From contig NZ_MUIN01000009.1 in NCBI RefSeq assembly GCF_002080045.1, positions 326,751 to 390,750 of the forward strand: a stretch of DNA of 64,000 nt, given 5' to 3'. A program made the position numbers and the translations under genes. The stretch comes from Pseudomonas sp. Bc-h (GTDB taxonomy: Bacteria; Pseudomonadota; Gammaproteobacteria; Pseudomonadales; Pseudomonadaceae). Shown here piece by piece: positions 32,113-40,758 of the stretch (its first letter is position 1; each line of letters opens with the position of its first letter). The notes below the pieces were generated by a model, which ran no database searches, was not told where the DNA came from, and was given only the letters and a program-made list of their open reading frames with translations.

Positions 32113-32811
32113 TTACCCTGTGAACTTGAAGTTGTCCAACCTCAATGCGGCACAATAAGGGTAAATGGAAATTGCTGTTTGGTGAAAACGAATGGATTCT
32201 ATTCTAGCACCGGCAGGGGCCGTCAGTATGACCTCGCGGAGCTCACGCTGAGGCACGGATGTAAAATCAAAACTGCCGACAAATCCCTCTTGATCATCAA
32301 ACGCATCAACCTTCATCACTCCCGCCCCACCCTTTTCCCAAACCTGACACCAGAATGATACGGCCAGGTACGGTCTATTAAACACCATCCCCATAGTTAC
32401 CTCAGTGGGATATATCTCTTCAGTCCCGCAGAATAGGTAAAGCATTTTTCCTTGTATTCCAGGCGGCTGGTTAGCGGTCATAACTCTGACCGGCGTATTA
32501 GCCCATGAACCAACAGGAGCGCTCGTCAGGGTATAGAATGGCCGAACCAAGGGCTCCTTGATATTACCGAGCGGCGCACTTTCCAAATCATCAACGTCCA
32601 CAACGGGCGGTGAGACCACAACATTCCAAACTGCGCTGGTTTTTCCTCCAAGTGCAGCAGTCAGCTTGTGTGTCCCTACTGGTAGCAAGGCCGAGGGAAA
32701 GGTCCAGTTGCCGTCCCCCACGTCGGCCCATCCCAGGTGATCGTCATTATTGAGAATCTCCACCTGTTCGTCCGTATATACGGACTGGCTCGTTTGTACT
32801 TTATCGTTCAT
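32113..32811 (-). CDS. Unrecognised two-domain protein of the insert, copy 3 (232 aa)
   Basis: The start at 32811 has AAAGGA about 9 bases upstream; an ATG six codons earlier overlaps that site. Residues about 10-70 look like a small Ig-like beta domain (WTFPSALLPVGTHKLTAALG, VWNVVV). A linker PPVVDVDDLESAPLG leads to a beta-rich C-terminal domain ending AALRLDNFKFTG. The C-terminal domain shows the same layout as the two proteins at 29855-31149 (REVILTAPAGARIESIRF compared with SIELKRSLDKPI). LDNFKF endings are frequent in carbohydrate-binding-like modules. No export signal is visible. Function unknown. Confidence 0.6.
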   Translation of the reverse strand: MNDKVQTSQSVYTDEQVEILNNDDHLGWADVGDGNWTFPSALLPVGTHKLTAALGGKTSAVWNVVVSPPVVDVDDLESAPLGNIKEPLVRPFYTLTSAPVGSWANTPVRVMTANQPPGIQGKMLYLFCGTEEIYPTEVTMGMVFNRPYLAVSFWCQVWEKGGAGVMKVDAFDDQEGFVGSFDFTSVPQRELREVILTAPAGARIESIRFHQTAISIYPYCAALRLDNFKFTG

Positions 32812-33237
32812 CGGCGTTTTCCTTTCCACTGATTGAATCCTTCACTGGATTATGCGCATCCGTTCCCGTTCAGCAACATCAATCCACCCACACACTCGAT
32901 CCTCCGACCAAGCCATCTGATGTTCGGTTTTTAATTCAATGAGTTAGTAAGCGGCTATCGCCAACCGCGATAGATGTTATTTCCAATCAATCTAATGCCG
33001 CAGTGTCCCAGCAATCAGCAAGTCGATATAACGTGAATGCACAGCATGTCATCGGGAATTGACAATGCCCCTCGGCGCGCAGTGCCAGTAAGCACGCCTG
33101 GTGCGGTTGTCTCGACTCGGCCATGGGGCTGATTTCACTGCCGGCTACCCGCAGATCGCGAGCAAGCTTTAACCCCACGCCTTCGGCAGAACAAGAGCGA
33201 TCCAAGCATATTCCGCACTATCGCGCAGTCTCAAACA
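32812..33237. other. Intergenic stretch with a small hairpin
   Basis: About 425 bases without a supportable gene. A hairpin CTATCGC/GCGATAG lies at 32955-32973; its core CCGCGATAG recurs in the terminator at 29761. The right part (33000-33237) is more GC-rich and shows no recognisable family; short reading frames there lack ribosome-binding sites. Confidence 0.45.
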
Positions 33238-33447
33238 TCAGGACTTTTCCAACGCCTCTTCCTTATGCATCGCCAGATGCCCGGTCTTGTCGCTCTTGAC
33301 TTCGTATTGCGGCGCGTCTTTTGAGGCGGGGCGATGACGGCCCATGAACTCGGTGTCTTTGACGTGTACTTTGGTCACGACCCCGACCACATGGCCGACA
33401 TCCGAATTCCAGCGCACGTGATCGCCTACCTTGAATGCATGGGCCAT
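33238..33447 (-). CDS. DUF2945 (tudor-like, hypervirulence-associated) protein
   Basis: A 69-residue protein beginning MAHAFKVGDHVRWNSDVGHVVGVVTKVH. This basic, beta-rich opening and the ending GHLAMHKEEALEK are the DUF2945 signature, a small tudor/SH3-like domain also found in fungal hypervirulence-associated proteins. GGAGAG lies 8 bases before the ATG. It follows the GH15 gene by 15 bases on the same strand, so the SDR, GH15 and DUF2945 genes form one unit. The function is not known. A fragment of this gene is repeated at 31464-31527. Confidence 0.85.
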   Translation of the reverse strand: MAHAFKVGDHVRWNSDVGHVVGVVTKVHVKDTEFMGRHRPASKDAPQYEVKSDKTGHLAMHKEEALEKS

Positions 33448-33462
33448 GGTCTTTCTCTCCGT

Positions 33463-35313
33463 TCAGGGTTGCCAGAGTGTCTGGCCGCCTTCGAGTTTTC
33501 GGTCCAGGAAGCTTGCGGCGCTGATCAGGGCCAGGTGGCTGAGGGCCTGAGGCGTGTTGCCGAGGTGATGGCCGTGGGCGTCGAACTCTTCGGCGTACAG
33601 GCCCACGGGGTTGGCATAGCGCAGCAGTTGTTCGAATTCCAGGTGTGCCTGTGCGACGCGTCCTGCGCGGGCGAGGCATTCGACGTACCAGAACGAGCAA
33701 GCGACAAATGCGCCCTCTTCGCCGTCCAGCCCGTCGCCGTAGTCGTCGTCATTGCGGTAGCGAAAGACCATGCCGTCGCGCACCAGGGTGCGTTCGATGG
33801 CGTCGAGGGTCTTGAGCCACTTGGGGTCGCTGGCGCCGACGAACCTTACCAAGGGCATGAGCAGCATCGAGGCGTCGAGGTTCTTGCTGCCTTTGTGCTG
33901 GACGAAATGTTCCAGCTCCGGGTCCCAGAAGTTGTCCCAGATATCGTCGTGAATCGCCTGGCGTGTCTTGTCCCATTTCTCGAAGGGCGCAGGCAGCGAG
34001 CGCTTGAGTGACAGACGCAGGGCGCGGTCCAGGGCAACCCAGCACATCAGCCGCGAGTGGAGAAAATGCTGGTCGTCGCCGCGCATTTCCCAGATGCCAA
34101 CGTCCTTGCTGTTCCAGTTGTCGCAGAGCTCGTTGACCAGCCGCGTGGCGTGTTTCCAGCCTTCGTGGGAAATCGCTTCGCCGTATTTGTTGGCCAGATA
34201 CACCGCATCGAGCAGCTCGCCATAGATGTCCAGCTGGGTCTGTTTGTAGGCTTCGTTGCCAATCCGTACCGGGGTCGCGCCGCCGTAGCCGGACAGATGC
34301 GTAAGGTTTTCTTCGGGGAGCTCTTCACGGCCTTCGAGCGAGTAGAGAATCCCGAGTTTGTTGGCGTCTTCGCAGCAGTCGCCCATGCGCTCGCGGACCC
34401 AGTGCATGAAGCTGTTGGCTTCTTCGCTGTAGCCCAGGCGCATGAAGGCGTAGACGGTGAACGAGGCGTCGCGGATCCAGGTGTAGCGGTAGTCCCAGTT
34501 GCGTTCGCCGCCCTCTTCTTCCGGAAGCCCGAAGGTGGCGGCGGCGATGATTCCACCGTGTTTGCGTGATGTGAGCAGCTTCAGCGCCAGGGCCGAGCGA
34601 TTGACCGTTTCCCGCCAGCGCCCGCGATAGTTGGAGTGGCGACTCCAGTGCTGCCAGAAGCTCACGGTGTTTTTCAGGTCGCCGTCGCACTGAGAGGCTT
34701 TGACCTTTTCATCGCCGGCAGCGCCCAGCATGAACTCGGCGATATCGCCTTGCTTCATCTCGAACTCGGCGACCGCAGCACCACTGTCGACACTCAGTTG
34801 GGTGGTCGCCGAGAGCCGCATCGGCGGCTGTTCGCGGGCGGTGAACAGCACATCCTCCCCGGCCATCTGCACGTCGGTTTCAGCACGGCTGTAGTCGTGG
34901 CGCACCCGGCAGAGCATGCGCACCCGCGTGGTGCCATGGCGCACGTGGATCCTGCGCACCAGACGCGGCAGGTCGTCGATATCCGAGGCGATGGGCATCA
35001 GGTCGGTGACTTCGACCACGGCATCCCTGGCGATCCAGCGGGTCATCAGCACATTGGTTTCCGGCAGGTACAGCTGCTGGCGGCGGGCATCGGCGAGAAT
35101 CGGCGCGAGCTGGAAGATCCCGGCGTCTGGCGTATCCAGTAACGCGCTAAAGAGGGTCGGGCTGTCGAAATCCGGCCAGCAGCAGAAATCGATGCTGCCG
35201 GTGTCGGCCACCAGCGCTGCGCTGCGCATGTCGCCGATGATGCCGTGGTTCTCGATGGGGTTTTGCGGCTCATCGCCGGTATCGATTTGAGACTTTCGCT
35301 CGTGCTCAGCCAT
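33463..35313 (-). CDS. Glycoside hydrolase family 15 protein (glucoamylase/trehalase-like)
   Basis: A 616-residue enzyme of the GH15 family. The N-terminal beta-sandwich (about 1-210, starting HGIIGDMRSAALVADTGSIDFCCWP) precedes an (alpha/alpha)6 barrel. Key strings are NWDYRYTWIRDASFTVYAFMRLGY, the HLSGYGGATPVRIGN loop and GEEGAFVACSFWYVECL, which carries the usual catalytic acid region. The likely substrate is an alpha-glucan or trehalose. ATG 35313 is preferred (GGAG at 10 bases); a GTG at 35319 is the alternative. It overlaps the SDR gene by eight bases. A short piece of its 3' end is repeated at 31532-31570. Confidence 0.88.
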   Translation of the reverse strand: MAEHERKSQIDTGDEPQNPIENHGIIGDMRSAALVADTGSIDFCCWPDFDSPTLFSALLDTPDAGIFQLAPILADARRQQLYLPETNVLMTRWIARDAVVEVTDLMPIASDIDDLPRLVRRIHVRHGTTRVRMLCRVRHDYSRAETDVQMAGEDVLFTAREQPPMRLSATTQLSVDSGAAVAEFEMKQGDIAEFMLGAAGDEKVKASQCDGDLKNTVSFWQHWSRHSNYRGRWRETVNRSALALKLLTSRKHGGIIAAATFGLPEEEGGERNWDYRYTWIRDASFTVYAFMRLGYSEEANSFMHWVRERMGDCCEDANKLGILYSLEGREELPEENLTHLSGYGGATPVRIGNEAYKQTQLDIYGELLDAVYLANKYGEAISHEGWKHATRLVNELCDNWNSKDVGIWEMRGDDQHFLHSRLMCWVALDRALRLSLKRSLPAPFEKWDKTRQAIHDDIWDNFWDPELEHFVQHKGSKNLDASMLLMPLVRFVGASDPKWLKTLDAIERTLVRDGMVFRYRNDDDYGDGLDGEEGAFVACSFWYVECLARAGRVAQAHLEFEQLLRYANPVGLYAEEFDAHGHHLGNTPQALSHLALISAASFLDRKLEGGQTLWQP

Positions 35314-36106
35314 TGTCACGGAACTCCGGATACAGGCTCATGCCGCCGTCGATGAACAAGGTGGTGCCGTGCACGTAATCGGAGGCATCGGACGCCAGCC
35401 ACACCACGGCATTCGCCACGTCCTGCGCTTCGCCGACGCGGCCATAGGGGATCAGCTTCAGCAGTTTCTTCTCTGCGTCCCCGGAAGTGGCTTTGGTATT
35501 GATCGCCGTACGAATGGCTCCCGGTGCGATGCTGTTGACCCGGATGCGTTGCTCGCCGACTTCCTGAGCGATGCTGCGCATCAGCAGATCGACCCCGCCT
35601 TTGGACGCCGCGTAGTTGACGTGCCCGGCCCAGGGAATGACCTGGTGCACCGAACTCATGTGGATGATCTTGCCCAGGGCGCGGGAGATGTCCGGGCGAA
35701 TCTGCTGCCGGGCGAACTGGCGCAAGGCCGCTCGGGCGCAGAGGAATTGACCGGTGAGGTTGACGTTGATGACGGTGTTCCAGTCGTCGAGGGTCATCTC
35801 GGCGATGGCCGAATCCTTTTGCAGCCCGGAATTGGCGATCAGGATGTCCAGCCGCCCAAAAGCTTTCAGAGTCTCGGCGAACAGTTTTTCGACTTCGTCT
35901 TCCTTGGATACATCGGCGCCGACAGCAACGGCCTGCCCGCCTGCGGCGCGAATCTCGTCAGCCAGCTTCTCGGCCGGTTCGGGTTGTGAATGGTAGTTGA
36001 CCACCACCGCCGCGCCTGATGCCGCGAGCCCTCTCGCGGCCCCTGCGCCAAGCCCGGAACTGGCGCCAGTGACCAGCGCAACCTGGCCCTTCAAGGAAAT
36101 CTGCAT
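35306..36106 (-). CDS. Short-chain dehydrogenase (glucose 1-dehydrogenase-like)
   Basis: A 266-residue SDR. The cofactor site is TGASSGLGAGAARGLAASG (about residues 13-31), the catalytic serine is in HMSSVHQVIPW, and the Tyr/Lys pair is in YAASKGG. The C-terminal GGMSLYPEF is typical of glucose 1-dehydrogenase-like SDRs. The start MQISLKG matches family length; an in-frame extension of 29 codons is rejected. It is the first gene of the unit SDR-GH15-DUF2945, suggesting sugar or stress metabolism. The substrate is unproven. Confidence 0.85.
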   Translation of the reverse strand: MQISLKGQVALVTGASSGLGAGAARGLAASGAAVVVNYHSQPEPAEKLADEIRAAGGQAVAVGADVSKEDEVEKLFAETLKAFGRLDILIANSGLQKDSAIAEMTLDDWNTVINVNLTGQFLCARAALRQFARQQIRPDISRALGKIIHMSSVHQVIPWAGHVNYAASKGGVDLLMRSIAQEVGEQRIRVNSIAPGAIRTAINTKATSGDAEKKLLKLIPYGRVGEAQDVANAVVWLASDASDYVHGTTLFIDGGMSLYPEFRDNG

Positions 36107-36367
36107 GGAATGTCGAGCCTCATGAGGAGCGTTTAAATGCTGACTAACAGGGTTCAGAGTTAGTTCACATGAATGCTTTGTCAGTATTGCCACCCCAGTG
36201 AATCTGATCCCGCCTACGTCCCGCCAGGAATCCCCCTACAGGTAATCCCGTTAGCAAATGCTTCACTGCCGAACGACTTCCGTAGTCGACGAAACCCCGC
36301 ATGGACGCGCTCAATCATTTTTGCCCGCCTGGAGATCGCTCACGCAGCGCCAGGCTCAGGAGAAACC

Positions 36368-38800
36368 ATGCTCAGGGATTTGGCAGATATCTTTTCGCCG
36401 CAAAACCGACGCCTGATCAGCCTCAAAACCGAACTCGAGGGGGAGCAGGAATTACTGCTGGATTCAGTTTCCGGTCGGGAGGCGATATCGGAACTGTTCA
36501 CCTTCGAGGTCGAACTGCTCGCCAGGGATGCCCATATCGAACTCAAATCGCTGATCGGCAAGCCTGCGCAATTACAGATCGAACTGGCGAGCGGGAATAC
36601 GCGGATCATCGATGGCTACATCACCCGATTCAGCCTGCAGGGCAGCGACGGTGGCCTGACCCGCTACACGGCCACCCTGAGTCCGTGGCTGTGGATGCTC
36701 GGTCAGCGCCAGGACTCGCGGATCTATCAGGAGAAAACCGTCGAGGACATTCTGCGCGCGGTTTTCGCGGCATACGGCGACCTTCCGCGTTTCGAGTTCC
36801 GCCTGTTCGATCCTCTGCAGCCTCATAGCTACATCACCCAGTATTTCGAGAGCGACCTGAGTTTTGTCCTTCGCCTGCTTGAGGGCGAAGGCCTGTTTTT
36901 CTATTTCGAACACGATGCAAAAGGTCACACCCTGGTGATTGCTGACCGTTCGACCGAACTGCTCCCGCTGCCGGAACAGCCGCGTATTCGTTACCACAGG
37001 GCGTCCGTGACCGAGAAAGACGATTCGATCACGCACTGGAGTGCGCATCGCCAGCTTCAATCCGGGCGCATGTGCATCCAGACCAACGATTACAAACAAC
37101 CGGCCAATGCCCTTCCGGTGACCATGAACAGCCTCAACCAACAGGGCGACGTGGCGCGACTGCAGATTTATGAACGTACCCGACCCTGCTCTCACCGCAC
37201 GTATGAGGCCGGCGAATTCATCCTGCGCAGGCGCATCGAAGCGCTCGAGAGCGAGGGCAAAGGCTTCACCGGTGTAAGCAACTGTCGCAGCATGCGTCCG
37301 GGGTACAGCTTCGAACTGACCCAGCATTTCGATCATGACCTTGGCTCCCTGCAGGACCGGCAATTTTTACTGCTCAGCGTGGAGCACCAGGGCCGCAACA
37401 ATTATTGCTCGCCCAAACCCGCCGACTACGCGAATACCTTCGGTTGCATTCGCAGCAAAATCCCCTTTCGGCCCCCGCTGTCAACGGAACGACCCGCCAT
37501 CAACGGGCCGTTGACCGGGGTCGTGGTCGGTCCTCGGGCGAACGAAGTATTCACCGACGAACTGGGCCGGATTCGCGTGCGTTTTCATTGGCAGCGCCAT
37601 ATCGAGCCCGATGATGATGCGACACGTGAGGACGCGGACGACACGGCCTGGCTGAGGGTTGCGATGCCGAGCGCGGGAGCGGGCTTCGGCCACCAGTTCG
37701 TGCCACGTATCGGCCAGGAAGTGCTGATCCAGCACATGGCCGCAGATGTGGATCGCCCTGTCGTGACCGGTGTCTTGTATAACGGCACCCATGCACAGCC
37801 CTACTTCAGCGGCGAGTCGGGGCTGCCGGGCAATGGAGCGCTGTCGGGGATCAAGAGCCGGGAGCATCGCGGAACCGGCTACAACGAACTGGTGTTCGAC
37901 GACACCCCTGAGCAACTGCGAGCGCGTCTTGCCAGCTCCCATCGAGCCACCGCGCTGAACCTGGGCAAGCTGACCACGCCACGCACCCGGGGTAGTGCCA
38001 AGCCGCGCGGCGAAGGTGCGGAGTTGCGCACCGACGCGGCCATCGCGCTGCGTGCGGCTCAGGGCATGTTGCTGACCACGTACGCGCGCACTCAGGCCAG
38101 TGGGGCGCAACTGGATCGCAGCGAGTTGCTCGACCTGCTGGCCGAGTGCGGCGAACTGTTCAAGGCGTTGGGTCAGACGGCAGTGAGCCAAGGCAGCACA
38201 GCGCTCGACGCCCGGGGCTTCGAAGCCTTGCAGCAGTCCCTCAAGCAATGGCCGGCCGCTGACAGCCATCAGTCCGGTGACCCCGTATTGGCAATGGCAG
38301 CCGCCGCTGGCACGGTCAGCGCCACGCCCGGCTCGCAGCTTCAGGTCGCTGGAGAAAACCACGACACCCTTGCCCGCCGTCATCTGCAATTTACCAGCGG
38401 GCATGCCACGCGCTTGCACGCCGGGGAAGGCATTGCGCTGTTCGCCGAGCAAAAAGGCATCAGCGCCATCGCCAATCGCGGCAAGGTAACGGTGCAGGCG
38501 CAACAAGACGATGTCGCCCTCAATGCCCAACAGAACGTACAGATCAGCGCAGAACAGGGCGAAGTGGTGATCAGTGCGCCGCACCTGCGTTTCGTTGCCG
38601 ACGACGGCAGCTACATCAAGATCGGCGGCGGTATCGAGATCGGCACCCAAGGTGAGGTCATCACCCACGGCCGCAGCCATGACTGGGTCGGGCCGAAAAC
38701 CGAACGCTACAGCGTCTCGATGCCACCGCCGGCCGAGTCAGTCTGCCTGGAATGCCTGCTCAAGGCCGCACTGTCCGGTGCCGCGCAGGTGACCCTATGA
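36368..38800 (+). CDS. vgrG: Type VI secretion tip protein VgrG
   Basis: An 810-residue VgrG/TssI. The gp27-like part begins RLISLKTELEGEQELLLDSVSG and carries FTFEVELLARDAHIELKSLIGK. The gp5/OB-fold follows (VVGPRANEVFTDELGRIRVRFHWQ), then GFGHQFVPRIGQEVLIQHM, and a C-terminal DUF2345 beta-helix with repeated Ala/Gln/Val units (KVTVQAQQDDVALNAQQNVQ). There is no large extra enzymatic domain. AGGAGA is 5 bases before the ATG; reading further upstream gives non-VgrG sequence. It is the first gene of the effector island. Core T6SS genes are not in the window, so it must act with a system elsewhere. Confidence 0.95.
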   Translation: MLRDLADIFSPQNRRLISLKTELEGEQELLLDSVSGREAISELFTFEVELLARDAHIELKSLIGKPAQLQIELASGNTRIIDGYITRFSLQGSDGGLTRYTATLSPWLWMLGQRQDSRIYQEKTVEDILRAVFAAYGDLPRFEFRLFDPLQPHSYITQYFESDLSFVLRLLEGEGLFFYFEHDAKGHTLVIADRSTELLPLPEQPRIRYHRASVTEKDDSITHWSAHRQLQSGRMCIQTNDYKQPANALPVTMNSLNQQGDVARLQIYERTRPCSHRTYEAGEFILRRRIEALESEGKGFTGVSNCRSMRPGYSFELTQHFDHDLGSLQDRQFLLLSVEHQGRNNYCSPKPADYANTFGCIRSKIPFRPPLSTERPAINGPLTGVVVGPRANEVFTDELGRIRVRFHWQRHIEPDDDATREDADDTAWLRVAMPSAGAGFGHQFVPRIGQEVLIQHMAADVDRPVVTGVLYNGTHAQPYFSGESGLPGNGALSGIKSREHRGTGYNELVFDDTPEQLRARLASSHRATALNLGKLTTPRTRGSAKPRGEGAELRTDAAIALRAAQGMLLTTYARTQASGAQLDRSELLDLLAECGELFKALGQTAVSQGSTALDARGFEALQQSLKQWPAADSHQSGDPVLAMAAAAGTVSATPGSQLQVAGENHDTLARRHLQFTSGHATRLHAGEGIALFAEQKGISAIANRGKVTVQAQQDDVALNAQQNVQISAEQGEVVISAPHLRFVADDGSYIKIGGGIEIGTQGEVITHGRSHDWVGPKTERYSVSMPPPAESVCLECLLKAALSGAAQVTL

Positions 38801-39624
38801 ACCGACTGCCGACACCCTACACCCACCTCGTCGAAGCCAACGGGCTGAGCAGCCTGGTCCTGCTCGACGGTGCCATGCAACAACGCCTGGGGACCCGCCT
38901 GGCCGAACAGCCCGAGGGCGCCATTTCGCTGTTCGCCAACTATCCCAAGGCCGTACGCGCACTGGGACCATGGCTGATGAGCGAGGCACGCGCCGCCTCG
39001 CTCGGCATCGACGGCTGCGCACGGGGTATCAACTGGCTCGCCAGTGAATGGTCGATGGCAGATGTCGAGGCGCATCTGCTGTTGTGGATGCGCGGGCAGG
39101 ACAGCGCCTCGCGACGCTGGCAGCGCCTGGCCGACGGCCGCGCGCTGAACGCCTTGCTCTCGGTCTGGACCGTGGCGCAGCGGCATGCGTTCTCCCAGCC
39201 CTGGCGAGCCTGGTGCTACGCAGATCGCAACGGCGCCGGCCATTTGCTGACCCTTGCGCACCAGTTCGAGATCCTGACACCGGTCTCGACTGACCTTGGC
39301 CCCGAACAGCAATCCGCGCTGATGCGGGCCACCCTGGCGGACGCGCTGATTCACGAGCTCAAGACGCTCACTGCGCTGCACAGCTCGCTCAAAGGCTGCC
39401 GCGAAAAACGTCATGCCGCCGTCGATGCGGTGCTGGCCCAGGCCATGGCGGCGGGTTATGCCGACATGACAGACCTGAGCGCTCTCACCGCCTGGGCATT
39501 GCGCACAGGCACCGATGCGCCCACGCGAGTGGCTGAACTGCCAGCGCTGCAACAGCAGTTGAGCGGCCGCGAACTGCTTGATGCACTCGACGGGGAAGCG
39601 AGCGATGCCGAGGTGGGCTCGTGA
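38797..39624 (+). CDS. DUF4123 family T6SS effector chaperone/adaptor
   Basis: A 275-residue protein with the DUF4123 layout: an N-terminal domain LSSLVLLDGAMQQRLGTRLAEQ followed by WLMSEARAASLGIDGCARGINWL, and a helical C-terminal part. DUF4123 proteins (Tap/TEC) load effectors onto VgrG and are encoded between vgrG and the effector. The ATG overlaps the vgrG stop by four bases, and its own end overlaps the first immunity gene. The position predicts that it loads the Tle1 lipase at 40755. Confidence 0.85.
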   Translation: MNRLPTPYTHLVEANGLSSLVLLDGAMQQRLGTRLAEQPEGAISLFANYPKAVRALGPWLMSEARAASLGIDGCARGINWLASEWSMADVEAHLLLWMRGQDSASRRWQRLADGRALNALLSVWTVAQRHAFSQPWRAWCYADRNGAGHLLTLAHQFEILTPVSTDLGPEQQSALMRATLADALIHELKTLTALHSSLKGCREKRHAAVDAVLAQAMAAGYADMTDLSALTAWALRTGTDAPTRVAELPALQQQLSGRELLDALDGEASDAEVGS

Positions 39625-40136
39625 GGCGCATGTCGTTGGGGGCTTTTCTGGGGCTGGCGGTGTTGCTGATCGCCATGTCCCGCTATGAAAAATCCCCGCC
39701 TGTGGAGCCAATGGTGAAGACCCGTTATTTCGGAACGACCGTGACGCCAATGGACCATGAGGCGAGCGATACGTTTGTGCGGCCGGTGTATGTCGATGGC
39801 GGCTGGGTTGGCGCGGCGGGTACTGGCGGAAGCTCCGTCGCAGGCGCGCTGAGTCTCCCTGCGCCCTGGCACCCGGGATTGACCGTACGCGTTAAATGGA
39901 GACGTTGTGAACGCTTTTACAAGCACAACCCCATCCCTGACTCAGAGGCCTGTCACTGGACTGAAAAACATGTACTGGTTCACCCGTACGATAAATCCGG
40001 TGGCACTAACGTGCACATCCTGGAAAACGATGATGTATTGATAATCCCAACCATGTTGGACCCTAGACATCCGGACTATCCCGGTCCCTTATATCCGGAA
40101 AAAGATTTTCGCCTGAAGAAAGGAATCTCGAAATGA
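39621..40136 (+). CDS. DUF3304 T6SS lipase immunity protein, copy 1
   Basis: A 171-residue protein starting at a GTG that overlaps the previous stop codon. Residues about 4-20 form a hydrophobic segment (MSLGAFLGLAVLLIAMS), which suggests a membrane-anchored periplasmic protein. The body (PPVEPMVKTRYFG, TPMDHEASDTFVRPVYVDG, LPAPWHPGLTVRVKWRRCE) is the DUF3304 domain found in Tli immunity proteins next to Tle lipases. It is about three-quarters identical to copy 2 at 40270. After it comes only a truncated lipase start, so it is an orphan immunity gene. Confidence 0.82.
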   Translation: MRRMSLGAFLGLAVLLIAMSRYEKSPPVEPMVKTRYFGTTVTPMDHEASDTFVRPVYVDGGWVGAAGTGGSSVAGALSLPAPWHPGLTVRVKWRRCERFYKHNPIPDSEACHWTEKHVLVHPYDKSGGTNVHILENDDVLIIPTMLDPRHPDYPGPLYPEKDFRLKKGISK

Positions 40137-40279
40137 GTCACAAGAGCTGGCGCCCTTCAGATGCGCCTCTTTTGCACTTGGCTTTGGCAGAAACTGTCGC
40201 GCGTGCGGTTGAGTTTCGCTACCAGCCCAATAAACAGGCGGCGTATTCGGCATCAAGTAGGCATATTCAATGCGCATGA
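40133..40279 (+). pseudogene. Truncated tle1 remnant (48 codons)
   Basis: The reading frame starts MSHKSWRPSDAPLLHL, clearly the same as MSNKSWRPSEARPSHL of the intact lipase at 40755, and keeps the same ATGA overlap with the immunity gene before it. After about 16 residues the similarity stops, and an unrelated tail (FRYQPNKQAAYSASSRHIQ) ends in a stop inside the start of the second immunity gene. It is the leftover of a duplicated immunity-toxin pair. Confidence 0.85.
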
Positions 40280-40758
40280 GCCTTGGCATGTTTCTGGGGC
40301 TGGCCGCGATAGTAATTGCGCTGTCCAGATATGAAAAATCACCACCGGTAGAACCTGTAGTGAAAACCCGTTATTTCGGGAGTGGTGTGACGCCAATGGA
40401 TCACGAGAGAAGCAATACGTTTGTGCGGCCGGTTTATGTCAATGGCATCGGAGTTGGCGAGGCGGGTACAGGTGGAAGTACAAGCTTTGGTGCCCTAAGC
40501 CTTCCCGCCCCTTGGCATCCGGGGCTGACTGTCCGGGTTGGATGGCGACGTTGTGAACCCTATGGCAAGAACTGCCGGTGGACTGAAAAAGATGTTTTGG
40601 TTCATCCCTATGATCACTCTGGCGGCACTCAACTGCATATTTTAGAAAACGATGATGTCTTGATAATCCCAAGCATATTAGCTCCGAACCACTCTGATTA
40701 TCCGGGCCCACGCTATCCCACAAAAAATTTCGTCAAAAGGAAAGGAATCTCAAAATGA
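40270..40758 (+). CDS. DUF3304 T6SS lipase immunity protein, copy 2
   Basis: A 162-residue protein with a hydrophobic N-terminus (MSLGMFLGLAAIVIALS) and the DUF3304 body (PPVEPVVKTRYFGSGVTPMDHE). Differences from copy 1 cluster in the C-terminal half (CEPYGKNCRWTEKDV instead of the longer segment in copy 1), the region likely to contact the toxin. It overlaps the lipase gene by four bases (ATGA), so it is the cognate immunity protein. It should protect the periplasm from the Tle1 enzyme. Confidence 0.85.
   Translation: MRMSLGMFLGLAAIVIALSRYEKSPPVEPVVKTRYFGSGVTPMDHERSNTFVRPVYVNGIGVGEAGTGGSTSFGALSLPAPWHPGLTVRVGWRRCEPYGKNCRWTEKDVLVHPYDHSGGTQLHILENDDVLIIPSILAPNHSDYPGPRYPTKNFVKRKGISK

Noticed and set aside
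33334..34011. Plus-strand frame opposite the GH15 gene
   Set aside because: The sense-strand enzyme motifs (WIRDAS, EEGAFVACSFW) are unmistakable; the antisense product lacks features.
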